A DNA stretch of 64,000 nt, from contig CAJKWK010000002.1 in the NCBI GenBank assembly GCA_905203555.1, positions 1 to 64,000 of the forward strand. The letters run 5' to 3'. Source of the stretch: an uncultured Lachnospiraceae bacterium. Lineage in GTDB: Bacteria; Bacillota; Clostridia; Lachnospirales; Lachnospiraceae. Under the pieces are notes generated by a model. The model ran no database searches, had not been told where the DNA came from, and saw nothing but the letters and a program-made list of their open reading frames with translations. Shown piece by piece: positions 39,221 to 47,691 of this stretch. Both the position numbers and the translations under genes were made by a program. Position 1 is the stretch's first letter. Each line of letters begins with the position of its first letter.

Positions 39221-41376
39221 AAAGGGTTGGTCTTGTTTTTAAGGCGGATGGTTCGGTTGACTTTCAGAAGTCGTTAAAAGAAATAAATGCATCGGTACAA
39301 GAGAACAGATCGGCTTTTAAACTAGCACAATCCCAATGGGATAAGAATACAAAGTCAGCAGACAAATTGAAAGACCGGCAGAAATATCTTGCGGAACAAA
39401 CGAAAGATTATGCAGACAAGGTTAAGATACTTGAAAAACAGTTAGAGGACCTTGAAAATGCAGAAAATCGTGACGAAAAAGCTATTCAAAGTAAAATGAA
39501 TCAGCTGAATACCGCAAAGACATATCTTAATAACTATAAAAAAGGACTTGAAGAGGTTAATGAACAGCTAAAACATGGCGGAACAGAATTAGAGGATTAT
39601 GCAAAAAAGGTTGATGCTGTAGGAGAAAAGTTAACAAAAGCTGGAAAGTCGTTATCTACAAAAGTAACAGCGCCTATAGCAGCTGTCGGAGGACTTGCGA
39701 TTAAGTCTGCTATGGAATTGGATGAGGGATACGATACCATTATTACAAAGACTGGAGCAACAGGAGATGCGTTGCAAAACTTGAATGATGTAGCAGACGA
39801 AGTATTTGGAAGTATGCCAGTGGATATGGCAGTTGTTGGTGTCGCAATCGGAGAGGTAAATACACGTTTTGGCTCGACTGGAGATGAACTAGAGGATTTA
39901 AGTCGTAAGTTTATTGAGTTCTCGGAAATTAATGGGGTGGACTTAAATAATTCTATTGGCACAGTGGATAAAATCATGACTCAGTTCAGGGTTGACACAA
40001 GCTATACAGGTGACATTCTTGGAATCTTTACTGCAAGATCACAGGAGACTGGAATTGCAACAGATACATTGATGGGACTTGTTAGTTCTAACAGTGCGAC
40101 ATTTAAAGAACTTGGATTTTCTGTAGAGGAATCTATTAATATGCTTGCAATGTTTGAGCAGAATGGTGTCGATACTTCCACGGCTATGACAGGACTTAAA
40201 AAATCTATTTCCAACATGGCAAAAGAGGGAATACCTGCGAGCGAGGCACTTGAAACGGTTATTGAATCTATTAAAAATGCAACGACTGAAACAGAAGCAA
40301 TTAATAAGGCGTCTGAAATTTTCGGGACAAAAGGTGCTGTAGAAATGGTTAGTGCTATTAGAGACGGAAGATTCTCTTTAGACGAACTGAGCGATAGTAT
40401 GTTAAATTACGGAGATTTGGTTAACCAGACGTATGAAGAAACTTTAGATCCTTGGGACAAAATGAAAGTTGCAACAAATGACCTAAAACTTGCCGGTGAA
40501 GATTTAGCAGGATCTATATTTGAAACACTAGCGCCAATGATGGAAATGTTAAGTCAAAAAATAGAACAGGTATCGAATTGGTATCAAAGCCTTGATGATG
40601 ACCAAAAGAATTTGATTGTAAAGATAGGACTTGTAATTGCTGCAATTGGACCATTATTACTTGTGTTCGGAGCGGCAGCAAGTGGAATTTCTGGAATTAT
40701 AGGTTTTGCAAAATTGCTTATCGCATTATTTACAACAGGAATACCAAATGCGTGTACTTTTGTAAGTAATTCAATGGAGGGATTGTGGGGAATAATGGCT
40801 GCGCATCCGATAGGTGCGATAATTACAGCAATAGGAATTTTGATTGGAGCATTTATTTATGCTTACAATAACTGTGAGGAATTCCGGGACGGAGTGAACA
40901 GGATATGGAAAGGCATCGTTGATTTTTTCCAGGGCTGTGTTGATAAGATAAAGAAAATATTTGATTTTGAATGGAAACTTCCGGAAATCAAGCTGCCACA
41001 TTTTAATATCGAAGGTGGCTTTTCACTAAAACCGTTAAGGGTTCCGCATTTTTCCGTTGATTGGTATGCAAAAGGTGGTATCCTAAACAGGCCAACCGTA
41101 TTTGGATTGAACGGAAATTCGCTGATGGCAGGTGGAGAGGCTGGAAAAGAAGCGGTTCTTCCAATCCACTTACTTAAAGATTATATCCGAGAAGAAAATA
41201 TGGCGAACAATGGTGTACTTGTTGGAGCGATAAAAGAAGCATTAGCAGAGCTTAATTTAGTTGCGGAGAACAACATTTATATCGGAGACAGAAAAGTCGG
41301 AGAAATCCTAACAGATATGGTATTGAAAAAAATGGCTGTGAAATCAAGTCAAATTAATGCTTTGAAGGGACGGTAA
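39205..41376 (+). CDS. Tail tape measure protein
   Basis: 723 residues. TTG start nine or so bases after AGGAGG. The N-terminal 130 residues are coiled coil (LKEINASVQENRSAFKLAQ), and the core of the PhageMin_Tail type has MELDEGYDTIITKTGATGDAL and EGIPASEALETVIESI. Two hydrophobic segments lie at about 475-500 and 527-550, and the C-terminal part has YAKGGILNRPTVFGLNG...AGGEAGKEAVLPI, typical of Firmicute tape measures. Rather short, suggesting a short tail of about 100 nm; that estimate uses the general rule of length scaling. Confidence 0.93.
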   Translation: MADELKRVGLVFKADGSVDFQKSLKEINASVQENRSAFKLAQSQWDKNTKSADKLKDRQKYLAEQTKDYADKVKILEKQLEDLENAENRDEKAIQSKMNQLNTAKTYLNNYKKGLEEVNEQLKHGGTELEDYAKKVDAVGEKLTKAGKSLSTKVTAPIAAVGGLAIKSAMELDEGYDTIITKTGATGDALQNLNDVADEVFGSMPVDMAVVGVAIGEVNTRFGSTGDELEDLSRKFIEFSEINGVDLNNSIGTVDKIMTQFRVDTSYTGDILGIFTARSQETGIATDTLMGLVSSNSATFKELGFSVEESINMLAMFEQNGVDTSTAMTGLKKSISNMAKEGIPASEALETVIESIKNATTETEAINKASEIFGTKGAVEMVSAIRDGRFSLDELSDSMLNYGDLVNQTYEETLDPWDKMKVATNDLKLAGEDLAGSIFETLAPMMEMLSQKIEQVSNWYQSLDDDQKNLIVKIGLVIAAIGPLLLVFGAAASGISGIIGFAKLLIALFTTGIPNACTFVSNSMEGLWGIMAAHPIGAIITAIGILIGAFIYAYNNCEEFRDGVNRIWKGIVDFFQGCVDKIKKIFDFEWKLPEIKLPHFNIEGGFSLKPLRVPHFSVDWYAKGGILNRPTVFGLNGNSLMAGGEAGKEAVLPIHLLKDYIREENMANNGVLVGAIKEALAELNLVAENNIYIGDRKVGEILTDMVLKKMAVKSSQINALKGR

Positions 41377-41380
41377 TTGT

Positions 41381-42082
41381 ATGTTTGTTGATGTGGAAAT
41401 AAATGGAATTTTAGGATCGAGCTTGAGCGTTTATGCTAAGGAGAGACCTAATATTCCGGTTGCAAAAAAAAGAAGAAACGAAATTATCATTCCTGGAAGA
41501 GACGGGGCATTAATTGAAACTACTGGAGAATATGAACCAACTGAATTTGCAATTGAATTTAATTACATTGGAAAAGCAGAAGAGTTTCATGATCGATTTG
41601 ATCGAATAAAAAAATGGTTATCTGCAGAAAATTGCAGAATGATTTTGTCGGACGATGCTGGATGGTTTTATAAAGTAGCTTATATAGATATTGGTGAAAT
41701 GCAAAGGCCAACGGAACGAATCGGAGTATTTAGAGCCATGATAAAAACCGTTGACGGGTTAAAGTATTTAATTAACGGAATGAATGAGTATGATATTTCC
41801 GAAATAAACAAAAATCCATACCTTATGAGTAAGCCGATTTATAAAATAAAAGGAGAGGGCATTTGCACTATTTCTGTAAACGGGAAAACAGTAAAAGCAA
41901 ATGTTGGCCAGAATCTTACAATTGATACGGAATTGATGATTGCGTACAGAGAAGATGGAACGATGAACAACACAGCAATTACCGGCGATTACGAGAGTTT
42001 ATATCTTACGGAAGGAGATCTCTCTGTTACTGCAACTGGTGGATTTGATGTGAAAATTATTCCAAATTGGAGGTGCTTGTAA
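41381..42082 (+). CDS. Distal tail protein (Dit)
   Basis: 233 residues. VYAKERPNIPVAKKRRNEIIIPGRDGALIE and YIDIGEMQRPTERIGVFRAMIKT match siphovirus Dit (SPP1 gp19.1 type). It forms the ring joining tail tube and baseplate. Starts five bases after the tape measure and overlaps the Tal gene (TAATG). Confidence 0.87.
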   Translation: MFVDVEINGILGSSLSVYAKERPNIPVAKKRRNEIIIPGRDGALIETTGEYEPTEFAIEFNYIGKAEEFHDRFDRIKKWLSAENCRMILSDDAGWFYKVAYIDIGEMQRPTERIGVFRAMIKTVDGLKYLINGMNEYDISEINKNPYLMSKPIYKIKGEGICTISVNGKTVKANVGQNLTIDTELMIAYREDGTMNNTAITGDYESLYLTEGDLSVTATGGFDVKIIPNWRCL

Positions 42083-43935
42083 TGATACAAGTATACATAG
42101 CAAGCAATACAGATTATAAGAAAAATGGTGATATTACATTGATACCAGAATCTGCAATTACACACGTTGAAATGAATGGTTCATGGTACGCGGAAATTGA
42201 ACATCCAATTGATGCGGTTGGAAGATGGAAATATATTGTAGAGGAAAATGTGGTAAAAATGCCATCTTTTAACGGAGATCAATTATTTCGCATAAAACGA
42301 AAAGAGAAGTCGGATTCTGGAGTTAGCGCAATTCTTGAGCCGATTTTTTTTGATGCAAAGAATGACTGCTTTTTAGAGGACGTACGACCTACTGAGAAAA
42401 ACGGGCAGCAGGCGCTAGAGATAATGTGTGCTCCAAATAAAAAGTATAGTGGACGTTCTGATATCCAGGATGTATCTACCGCCTATTATGAGTACATGAA
42501 TTTGCTTGCAGCAATCAACGGTGACCAAGACAATAGCTTTATTAATCGCTGGGGCGGTGAGGTTATATATGATAATTATACTGTCATAATTAATCGTAAA
42601 ATCGGCTCTGATAATGGAGTAGAGCTAAGATACGGAAAGAACATCCCGACAGACGGCTTGATGGAAGAGGTAGATACAAGCGGAGTTGTTACTAGAATAT
42701 ATCCAAAAGCATTTAATGGGCGTAAGCCTACACAAACATATTTTGACAGTCCAGTGATTGGAAAATATCCCACTGTAAAAGTTGGAATATTGGAATTTGA
42801 AGATGTGAAGTTGCTGGAAGATATGGAAGAAAACGAAGATCCGGAGGGATTAACTGTTTGCTCTACACAAGCCGATTTGGATAGAGTGTTGAAAGAACGA
42901 TGCGAAGAGCAGTTTAAAAACGGAATTGATAAGCCGAAAGTCACAATTAATGCAGACATGGTTCTTTTGCAAAATACTGAGCAGTACAAAGATTATGGCG
43001 TACTAGAAACTGTTAGCTTGGGAGATACAATACACTGCAAGAACAATAACATTGGTATTGTTACGGATGCGAGGGTTATCCAATTGGAATATGACAGTAT
43101 ACAGAAAAAAGTTGTATTTGTTGTGCTTGGAGATTTCCAAAAGAATTATCTGCAAGACGTATCTAACATGATAAACAGAGTTGAATCTGCTATCCGTGGA
43201 GATGGATCCGTGAAAGCATCTCTTGTATCTGGACTATTAGACGGGGTAAAAACGCAGATGCGCGCGCAGTCGTCTATTGCTAAAAAGCAAAATGTACGTG
43301 CGATGTTGTTTGAGGATTTAGACCCAGACTCACCAACTTTTGGAGCGATGGCACTTGGAACAATGGGATTCCAGATTGCCGGAGAGCGTACTGCAGATGG
43401 GAAAGGATGGAACTGGACTACATTCGGAACTGGACAAGGATTCTTCGCAGATTTTATCACAGCAGGAACGATGCTTGCGGACAGGATACACGGAGGAACA
43501 TTAATTCTTGGAGGACAAGGAAATGGAAACGGACTTGCTAAAGTTGTAGATGAGAATGGAAATGAGATTGTTCGCATGGATAATAACGGAATCTATGCTA
43601 AGGGAAGTTATGTTTGCGCGGGCACTGGCGGATGGAATAAGAGAATTGAGCTGAAAGATGGTACTATTAAGTTTTCAAAACTTGATGGAACACAGCCTAT
43701 ATTTATTGATTCCGGAGCTGGAGCTGTAGTATTTAGAAGCGGAGGCGAGATTGGCGATGCATCTGAAGGAAGAGTGTTGATGAGGATCTTGAATGATAGA
43801 GTGAGCTTAGACGCTACAGTATATGCGAATGGAATTGCATCTAAATCTGGAAGAGTGGAGTTTTCTGACGGAACATACATGACCTTTGTTAATGGAATAT
43901 TAACCGGTGGTAGTTCGAAAGAGGGGGCGTTCTGA
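42082..43935 (+). CDS. Tail-associated protein (Tal), prophage endopeptidase-tail type
   Basis: 617 residues from ATG 42082. The N-terminal half (IQVYIASNTDYKKNGDITLIP ... IEHPIDAVGRWKYIVEENVVKMP) is the Prophage_tail fold of the tail tip. Around 400-500 it has FEDLDPDSPTFGAMALGTMGFQI and GTGQGFFADFITAGTMLAD, then beta repeats. It forms the tip trimer and may carry host-binding or wall-opening parts. The stop overlaps the next ATG. Confidence 0.88.
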   Translation: MIQVYIASNTDYKKNGDITLIPESAITHVEMNGSWYAEIEHPIDAVGRWKYIVEENVVKMPSFNGDQLFRIKRKEKSDSGVSAILEPIFFDAKNDCFLEDVRPTEKNGQQALEIMCAPNKKYSGRSDIQDVSTAYYEYMNLLAAINGDQDNSFINRWGGEVIYDNYTVIINRKIGSDNGVELRYGKNIPTDGLMEEVDTSGVVTRIYPKAFNGRKPTQTYFDSPVIGKYPTVKVGILEFEDVKLLEDMEENEDPEGLTVCSTQADLDRVLKERCEEQFKNGIDKPKVTINADMVLLQNTEQYKDYGVLETVSLGDTIHCKNNNIGIVTDARVIQLEYDSIQKKVVFVVLGDFQKNYLQDVSNMINRVESAIRGDGSVKASLVSGLLDGVKTQMRAQSSIAKKQNVRAMLFEDLDPDSPTFGAMALGTMGFQIAGERTADGKGWNWTTFGTGQGFFADFITAGTMLADRIHGGTLILGGQGNGNGLAKVVDENGNEIVRMDNNGIYAKGSYVCAGTGGWNKRIELKDGTIKFSKLDGTQPIFIDSGAGAVVFRSGGEIGDASEGRVLMRILNDRVSLDATVYANGIASKSGRVEFSDGTYMTFVNGILTGGSSKEGAF

Positions 43936-44402
43936 TGGCTAGCTTAGAAGCAGCAGTGAACTATATGATTAATCTGTGTAATGATGATACACACGGATAT
44001 GACCAGGCGAATCGATGGGGACCTGATTATGATTGCGCAAGCTCGATACTCGTGTCTTTAAGAGATGGAGGAGGGTTTGACATTGGCGGAGCTACTTATA
44101 CCGGGAATATGGCAAGCGAGCTCTGCGCGAGAGGCTGGCAGCAACTTCCGGTATCTACTCCAAAGCAAAGAGGAGATATATGCTTAAATCATGCGAATCA
44201 CGTGGAGCTTTACATCGGTAATGGACAACTTGCGGGATTCCACTCTAATGAATTCGGTGGAATAGTAGGAGGAACTCCGGGAGACCAAACCGGTAACGAA
44301 GGAAGTATAGGAGCGTATTACGATTATCCGTGGGATTGCATCCTTAGATATAGTGGAGCTGATACAGGAAGTGTCTATATAACAAGGTTCGTGCCCTTGT
44401 AG
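43935..44402 (+). CDS. Tail-associated peptidoglycan hydrolase (Amidase_5/NlpC-P60-like)
   Basis: 155 residues. The fold begins with AVNYMINLCNDDTHGYDQANRWGPDYDCASSI (nucleophile Cys in DYDCAS), and the catalytic His lies in HANHVELYIGNG. This is the phage cysteine-peptidase/amidase type, here without a binding domain. Encoded right after the tip gene, it may open the wall during DNA injection rather than serve lysis, for which a holin-amidase pair exists downstream. Confidence 0.75.
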   Translation: MASLEAAVNYMINLCNDDTHGYDQANRWGPDYDCASSILVSLRDGGGFDIGGATYTGNMASELCARGWQQLPVSTPKQRGDICLNHANHVELYIGNGQLAGFHSNEFGGIVGGTPGDQTGNEGSIGAYYDYPWDCILRYSGADTGSVYITRFVPL

Positions 44403-44422
44403 TAGAAAGAGAGGAAAAAAGA

Positions 44423-45523
44423 TTGAATGCAATAATTAGAGATATACCGGTAACAAGAAAAGGCATTATGGAAAAGATAGAAGTTACCAAAGGAACCAAT
44501 ATGATTCCACTTGTATTTAACATAACAGACTTTCAAATACCGAAAACAGCATCTGCAACAGCATATATCACCGGCGCATCCGGCAAAACAAAAAAGAAAT
44601 TGTGCGATGTTGTAGGAAACAGAATCACACTCGAGCCGACTTCTGATTTATTTTCTGTCGGGAATAATGCCATACAGATAAGAATTGTAGACGATACAAA
44701 GACACTTGTCACATTTAATACTAATTGCTATTGCGAAAATTCCGTTGAATTTGGAGATGCAGCAGAAGAAAAAGAGCAAACGTTAATTGAACAATTGCTT
44801 GCAAGCCAAGGAAAGATACAGACAGGACTAAATAATGAAATAGAAGAAAGAACAAAGCTGTTAAACGAACAAAACGAAAAGATAAATAAAATAAATACAG
44901 ACAAAATAGATAAAACAGGAAATGCGGGGAGCACAACTGTAGAATTTGAAGAGAGCGAAATAAGGGAGAATGTTAAAACCGGGGAAACAATGTCGATAAT
45001 AATTGGAAAAATCGCAAAATGGTTTAAAGATTTGAAGGGTGGAGCATTTGCGGAAGTGGCAAATGACTTAGTTACGACAGTAGAAGGAAAAGTGCTAGAT
45101 GCACGACAAGGAAAAGTTTTAGAGGAAAAGATTACTGATTTAAATAGCAAAATGCTAGTGGAAGAGACCACAAAAACGGCAGATGGATATACGTACAGCG
45201 TAGAAAAATATACTTTCGGTAATCAAAAACGTGCTATCGTACATGGCACGTGGACAGGTGAGTTAGACGGGCTTACGTTTGCTGGCTTTTACCAAGGTAC
45301 AATTCAAAATCTGTTGCCTATCCATACTATTTTAGGATTGTCGATAAAACGTGTTGTCGAATATAATTTCCGTTGTTCTAGTGGCGGAGGCTCACTCATG
45401 ATTCTCGGTACGGCAACGATAACGAAAAGAGGAGATTCTGTCGGTGCCAATGTGCAATTTGCGAAAAGCCAAGCCAAAAACACGTGTAAATTAGAGTGGG
45501 ACATGGAAGTTGAGCTACAATAA
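44423..45523 (+). CDS. Baseplate/tail fibre protein (BppU-like N-domain) with exchangeable C-terminus
   Basis: 366 residues, TTG start after GAGAGGAAAAA. The N-terminal domain (about 1-115) is of the BppU type (KGTNMIPLVFNITDFQIPKTASATAYI), the linker is coiled coil (QGKIQTGLNNEIEERTKLL), and VLDARQGKVLEEKITDLNSKM leads to a C-terminal domain of about 125 residues, probably receptor binding. The C-terminal domain begins within the 14-bp repeat at 45140 and ends at 45523, directly facing the silent cassette on the other strand. Confidence 0.82.
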   Translation: MNAIIRDIPVTRKGIMEKIEVTKGTNMIPLVFNITDFQIPKTASATAYITGASGKTKKKLCDVVGNRITLEPTSDLFSVGNNAIQIRIVDDTKTLVTFNTNCYCENSVEFGDAAEEKEQTLIEQLLASQGKIQTGLNNEIEERTKLLNEQNEKINKINTDKIDKTGNAGSTTVEFEESEIRENVKTGETMSIIIGKIAKWFKDLKGGAFAEVANDLVTTVEGKVLDARQGKVLEEKITDLNSKMLVEETTKTADGYTYSVEKYTFGNQKRAIVHGTWTGELDGLTFAGFYQGTIQNLLPIHTILGLSIKRVVEYNFRCSSGGGSLMILGTATITKRGDSVGANVQFAKSQAKNTCKLEWDMEVELQ

Positions 45524-45856
45524 TTACACATAGTATTCCAGATGTCCGAATAAGTTTTTTGCTTGCGTAGCAAATTGCACATTTATTGCACCAGCGGTAT
45601 CCACTTCCATATAAGCGACACCATATCCTGTGGTGGAGCTTGTATTTGCAAACGCTGCGGTTAGTTCTCGGCGTTTCGGTCTAAACTCTGCCGGAATATC
45701 TGCAATGTGATATTTTGTTCCACTTGCGAATGTGGAACTGGATTGTGCTACGATTTGCAAAGATACTTTATTGCCAACCTTTTTGACGTAGCTGTCCCCC
45801 ATTATATTTACATAACTTTGAGCTGCAGTTATATTACCATCTATTTTGCTATTTAA
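45140..45856. repeat. Invertible segment bounded by a 14-bp inverted repeat
   Basis: TTAAATAGCAAAAT at 45140-45153 and its inverse ATTTTGCTATTTAA at 45843-45856. Inside are two convergent coding ends: the active fibre C-terminus (45140-45523, +) and the silent one (45524-45856, -). Both copies of the repeat are read in the same codon phase (L-N-S-K-M/I), so inversion swaps the C-termini in frame. Confidence 0.85.
45524..45856 (-). pseudogene. Silent alternative C-terminal cassette of the tail fibre gene
   Basis: Read on the - strand from the repeat, the frame is open for 110 codons: LNSKIDGNITAAQSYVNIMG ... FATQAKNLFGHLEYYV. In that frame a TAA lies directly before the repeat, and there is no ribosome site for the inner ATG, so it is not a gene by itself. 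Composition (Ser/Thr/Ala-rich beta pattern; PAEFRPKRRELTAAF is usual in fibre tip domains) fits a receptor-binding tip. It would be expressed after inversion of the segment. Confidence 0.82.
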
Positions 45857-45885
45857 TTAAGGACTTCCGAAAAAGGAGCACGAAA

Positions 45886-46014
45886 ATGAAAAAATTAACA
45901 TTTAAAGTAGATGGCCAGTACATTACTCGGACTGACCATGAAAAACCAGTAGCGAAGTGCAGACATCTGTACCGGGCAGAATTTGAATTTACTGGCAATA
46001 ATTGTATAGATTGA
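45886..46014 (+). CDS. Short tail-module protein, probably truncated
   Basis: 42 residues: KKLTFKVDGQYITRTDHEKPVAKCRHLYRAEFEFTGNNCID. AAAAGGAG lies before the ATG. The first 36 residues look like the start of a phage tail accessory protein of larger size, and the end after EFTG is abrupt, so the gene may be cut by an old deletion. Not recognised beyond this. Confidence 0.5.
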   Translation: MKKLTFKVDGQYITRTDHEKPVAKCRHLYRAEFEFTGNNCID

Positions 46015-46037
46015 GGTGGAAATATGGAAATCAGAGC

Positions 46038-46061
46038 AAGACCGTAAAAGGTCTTATTTTT
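46038..46061 (+). terminator. Terminator between tail and lysis genes
   Basis: AAGACC-GTAAAA-GGTCTT followed by ATTTTT. Confidence 0.75.
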
Positions 46062-46104
46062 ATGCAAAAAACGATACAAACTACAATGAAAGAGAGTGAG
46101 GAAT

Positions 46105-46575
46105 ATGAAAATGAATTATGCAGAAGCAATTATAGATGGATATAATGCGATTGCTGGAGCGATTGTGGCGGTGCTGTCTTACATACTAGGAGAGCACTGG
46201 ATTTTATTTGCTGCGTTTTTGCTGCTTAATATAGCAGACTGGCTGACTGGATGGATGAAAAGCAGACTGGCAAACAAAGAAAACTCCATGAAAGGCTGGA
46301 AAGGCGTTCTGAAAAAACTGGGATACTGGCTTATGATTATGGTAGCTTTTGGAGCATCGGCAGTGTTCACAGAAATAGGAGCTACAATCGGAATCGATCT
46401 AGGAATTACTACACTGCTGGGATGGTTTGTACTGGCAAGTTTGCTTATAAACGAAATCAGATCAATATTGGAAAATTTTGTGGAGGCAGAATTTAACGTA
46501 CCGATTATTTTGGTTAAGGGTTTAGAAGTAGCAGATAAAGCAGTGAATAAAGATGGAGATGTAGAGGGCGAGTGA
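46105..46575 (+). CDS. Phage holin (TcdE/Bhl-type, holin family 4)
   Basis: 156 residues from ATG 46105. Three to four membrane segments (about 12-30, 33-50, 73-95, 102-118), with ADWLTGWMKSRLANKENSMKGWKGVLKKLGYWL, the signature loop of the phage_holin_4 (TcdE/UtxA) family. It should form the membrane lesion for release of the amidase encoded downstream. Confidence 0.92.
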   Translation: MKMNYAEAIIDGYNAIAGAIVAVLSYILGEHWILFAAFLLLNIADWLTGWMKSRLANKENSMKGWKGVLKKLGYWLMIMVAFGASAVFTEIGATIGIDLGITTLLGWFVLASLLINEIRSILENFVEAEFNVPIILVKGLEVADKAVNKDGDVEGE

Positions 46576-46623
46576 TCGTCCTCTTTTTTGCACCGGTGCA
46601 AATGCCGGAGAGAGGAGAAAATT

Positions 46624-47598
46624 ATGAGTATTTGTGGTGGAGTAGCAGGAAGAAGAGGATACAATCCAAGAGGAATCTTTATACATAATGGGGCAGACAG
46701 TCAAAATGCAAACACAGAGTTTTATAAAAGATGGTTGCAAACACATACATTAGAAAATGGATTTGCTCATTACTATGTGTGTGATGATGGAATCTTACAG
46801 GCTGAGGATGACGTAAATTGTGCATGGCACTGCGGAGATACGGACGGGAACACGAATTATCTGGGAATTGAAACCTGCCAGAGTATGGGGAATCTGGAAA
46901 CGTTTAAAAAGAATGAGGAAAATGCATTGAAACTCGCAGCACAAAAGTGTAAGCAGTATGGCATTGAACCGAATGCAGATACAATCCGCTTGCATAAAGA
47001 GGTGTACGCAACAGCATGCCCTCATAGATCAGTAGAGATTCATGGCGGTGATTATGCTACAAAGCAGTATTTTATTAAAAGAATTAAAGAATACATGAAC
47101 GGAAATGTAAGCGCACCGTCATATGCGCCGGTAGCTCCAAATTCAACGCAGCCATCCGGCGATGCTGGAATTGTGTTTACATACGGAGTCATGCTTACAG
47201 ATGGAACAATCTTACCATTTGTGAATAATCTGGAAGACTTTGCAGGACTTCCGGGACGTACAATTGCTGGGATTGCAATCAAGGTAAATAAAGGTTCCGT
47301 TAAATACCGTGTTCATGTAAAAGGTGTCGGCTGGTTGCCTTATGTGACAGGATGCAACTGGAATGATGTAAACAATGGATATGCAGGATATCCGGGAGCT
47401 GTGATCGATGCCGTAGAGGTTTATTACGACACTCCGGAGGATGTTGTTGTAAAGTATGGCTACCAGAAGGCACAGTACAGAGGCGCACCTATTGGCGGAA
47501 ACTATTACCCTTGGCAGTTTGACAACGAAACAGGAAATGGACAGGATGGTTATGCCGGAGTGTTTGGTGTAGCACTTGACAGATTCCAGTTATTCTAA
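46624..47598 (+). CDS. N-acetylmuramoyl-L-alanine amidase (endolysin)
   Basis: 324 residues from ATG 46624 (GAGAGGAGAAAAT upstream). The N-terminal Amidase_2 domain (about 1-160) has zinc ligands in FIHNGAD, HC in WHCGDT and ACPHRSVEIHG. The linker is Pro/Ser-rich (APSYAPVAPNST). The C-terminal domain, GVMLTDGTILPFVNNLED ... WLPYVTGCNWNDVNNGYAGYPG, is the clostridial-type wall-binding repeat fold. Last gene of the prophage. Confidence 0.92.
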   Translation: MSICGGVAGRRGYNPRGIFIHNGADSQNANTEFYKRWLQTHTLENGFAHYYVCDDGILQAEDDVNCAWHCGDTDGNTNYLGIETCQSMGNLETFKKNEENALKLAAQKCKQYGIEPNADTIRLHKEVYATACPHRSVEIHGGDYATKQYFIKRIKEYMNGNVSAPSYAPVAPNSTQPSGDAGIVFTYGVMLTDGTILPFVNNLEDFAGLPGRTIAGIAIKVNKGSVKYRVHVKGVGWLPYVTGCNWNDVNNGYAGYPGAVIDAVEVYYDTPEDVVVKYGYQKAQYRGAPIGGNYYPWQFDNETGNGQDGYAGVFGVALDRFQLF

Positions 47599-47606
47599 AA
47601 AACACT

Positions 47607-47629
47607 CCCCGGAGCCAGCGGTTCCGGGG
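47607..47629 (+). terminator. Hairpin at the end of the prophage
   Basis: CCCCGGA-nine bases-TCCGGGG after the amidase stop. The T run is weak (TAAATATTG). Confidence 0.55.
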
Positions 47630-47668
47630 ATAAATATTGTATCTCTTCTTATTTTAATGTAGATAATA

Positions 47669-47691
47669 TGCATCTTCTATGAGCGAAAGAA
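47669..47691. other. attR: phage half-site arm plus core AAGAA
   Basis: Phage arm TGCATCTTCTA (47669-47679), eight bases, and the core at 47687-47691, followed at once by cotJC codons (CTT GCA CAT). Mirrors attL at 17525-17548. Confidence 0.85.

Larger units (their letters stand above)
17525..47691. mobile_element. Siphovirus-type prophage of 30.2 kb integrated in cotJC
   Basis: Both ends carry AAGAA (17525-17529 and 47687-47691), lying between the two cotJC halves. The content is in standard order: large serine recombinase, ImmA-type protease and repressor leftward; then cro, recombination, replication, late regulator, HNH, terminases, portal, protease, capsid, head-tail joining, tail, baseplate, holin and amidase rightward. 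All structural genes appear complete, except a frameshifted methyltransferase, so the prophage may be functional. The HK97-type head with HNH next to the terminase suggests cos packaging. Integration by a serine recombinase with a very short core fits the family. Confidence 0.95.

Noticed and set aside
45524..45802. Independent - strand gene starting at the ATG at 45802
   Set aside because: No ribosome site at that ATG and the frame stays open upstream precisely to the inverted repeat, so it is better read as a silent fibre C-terminus.
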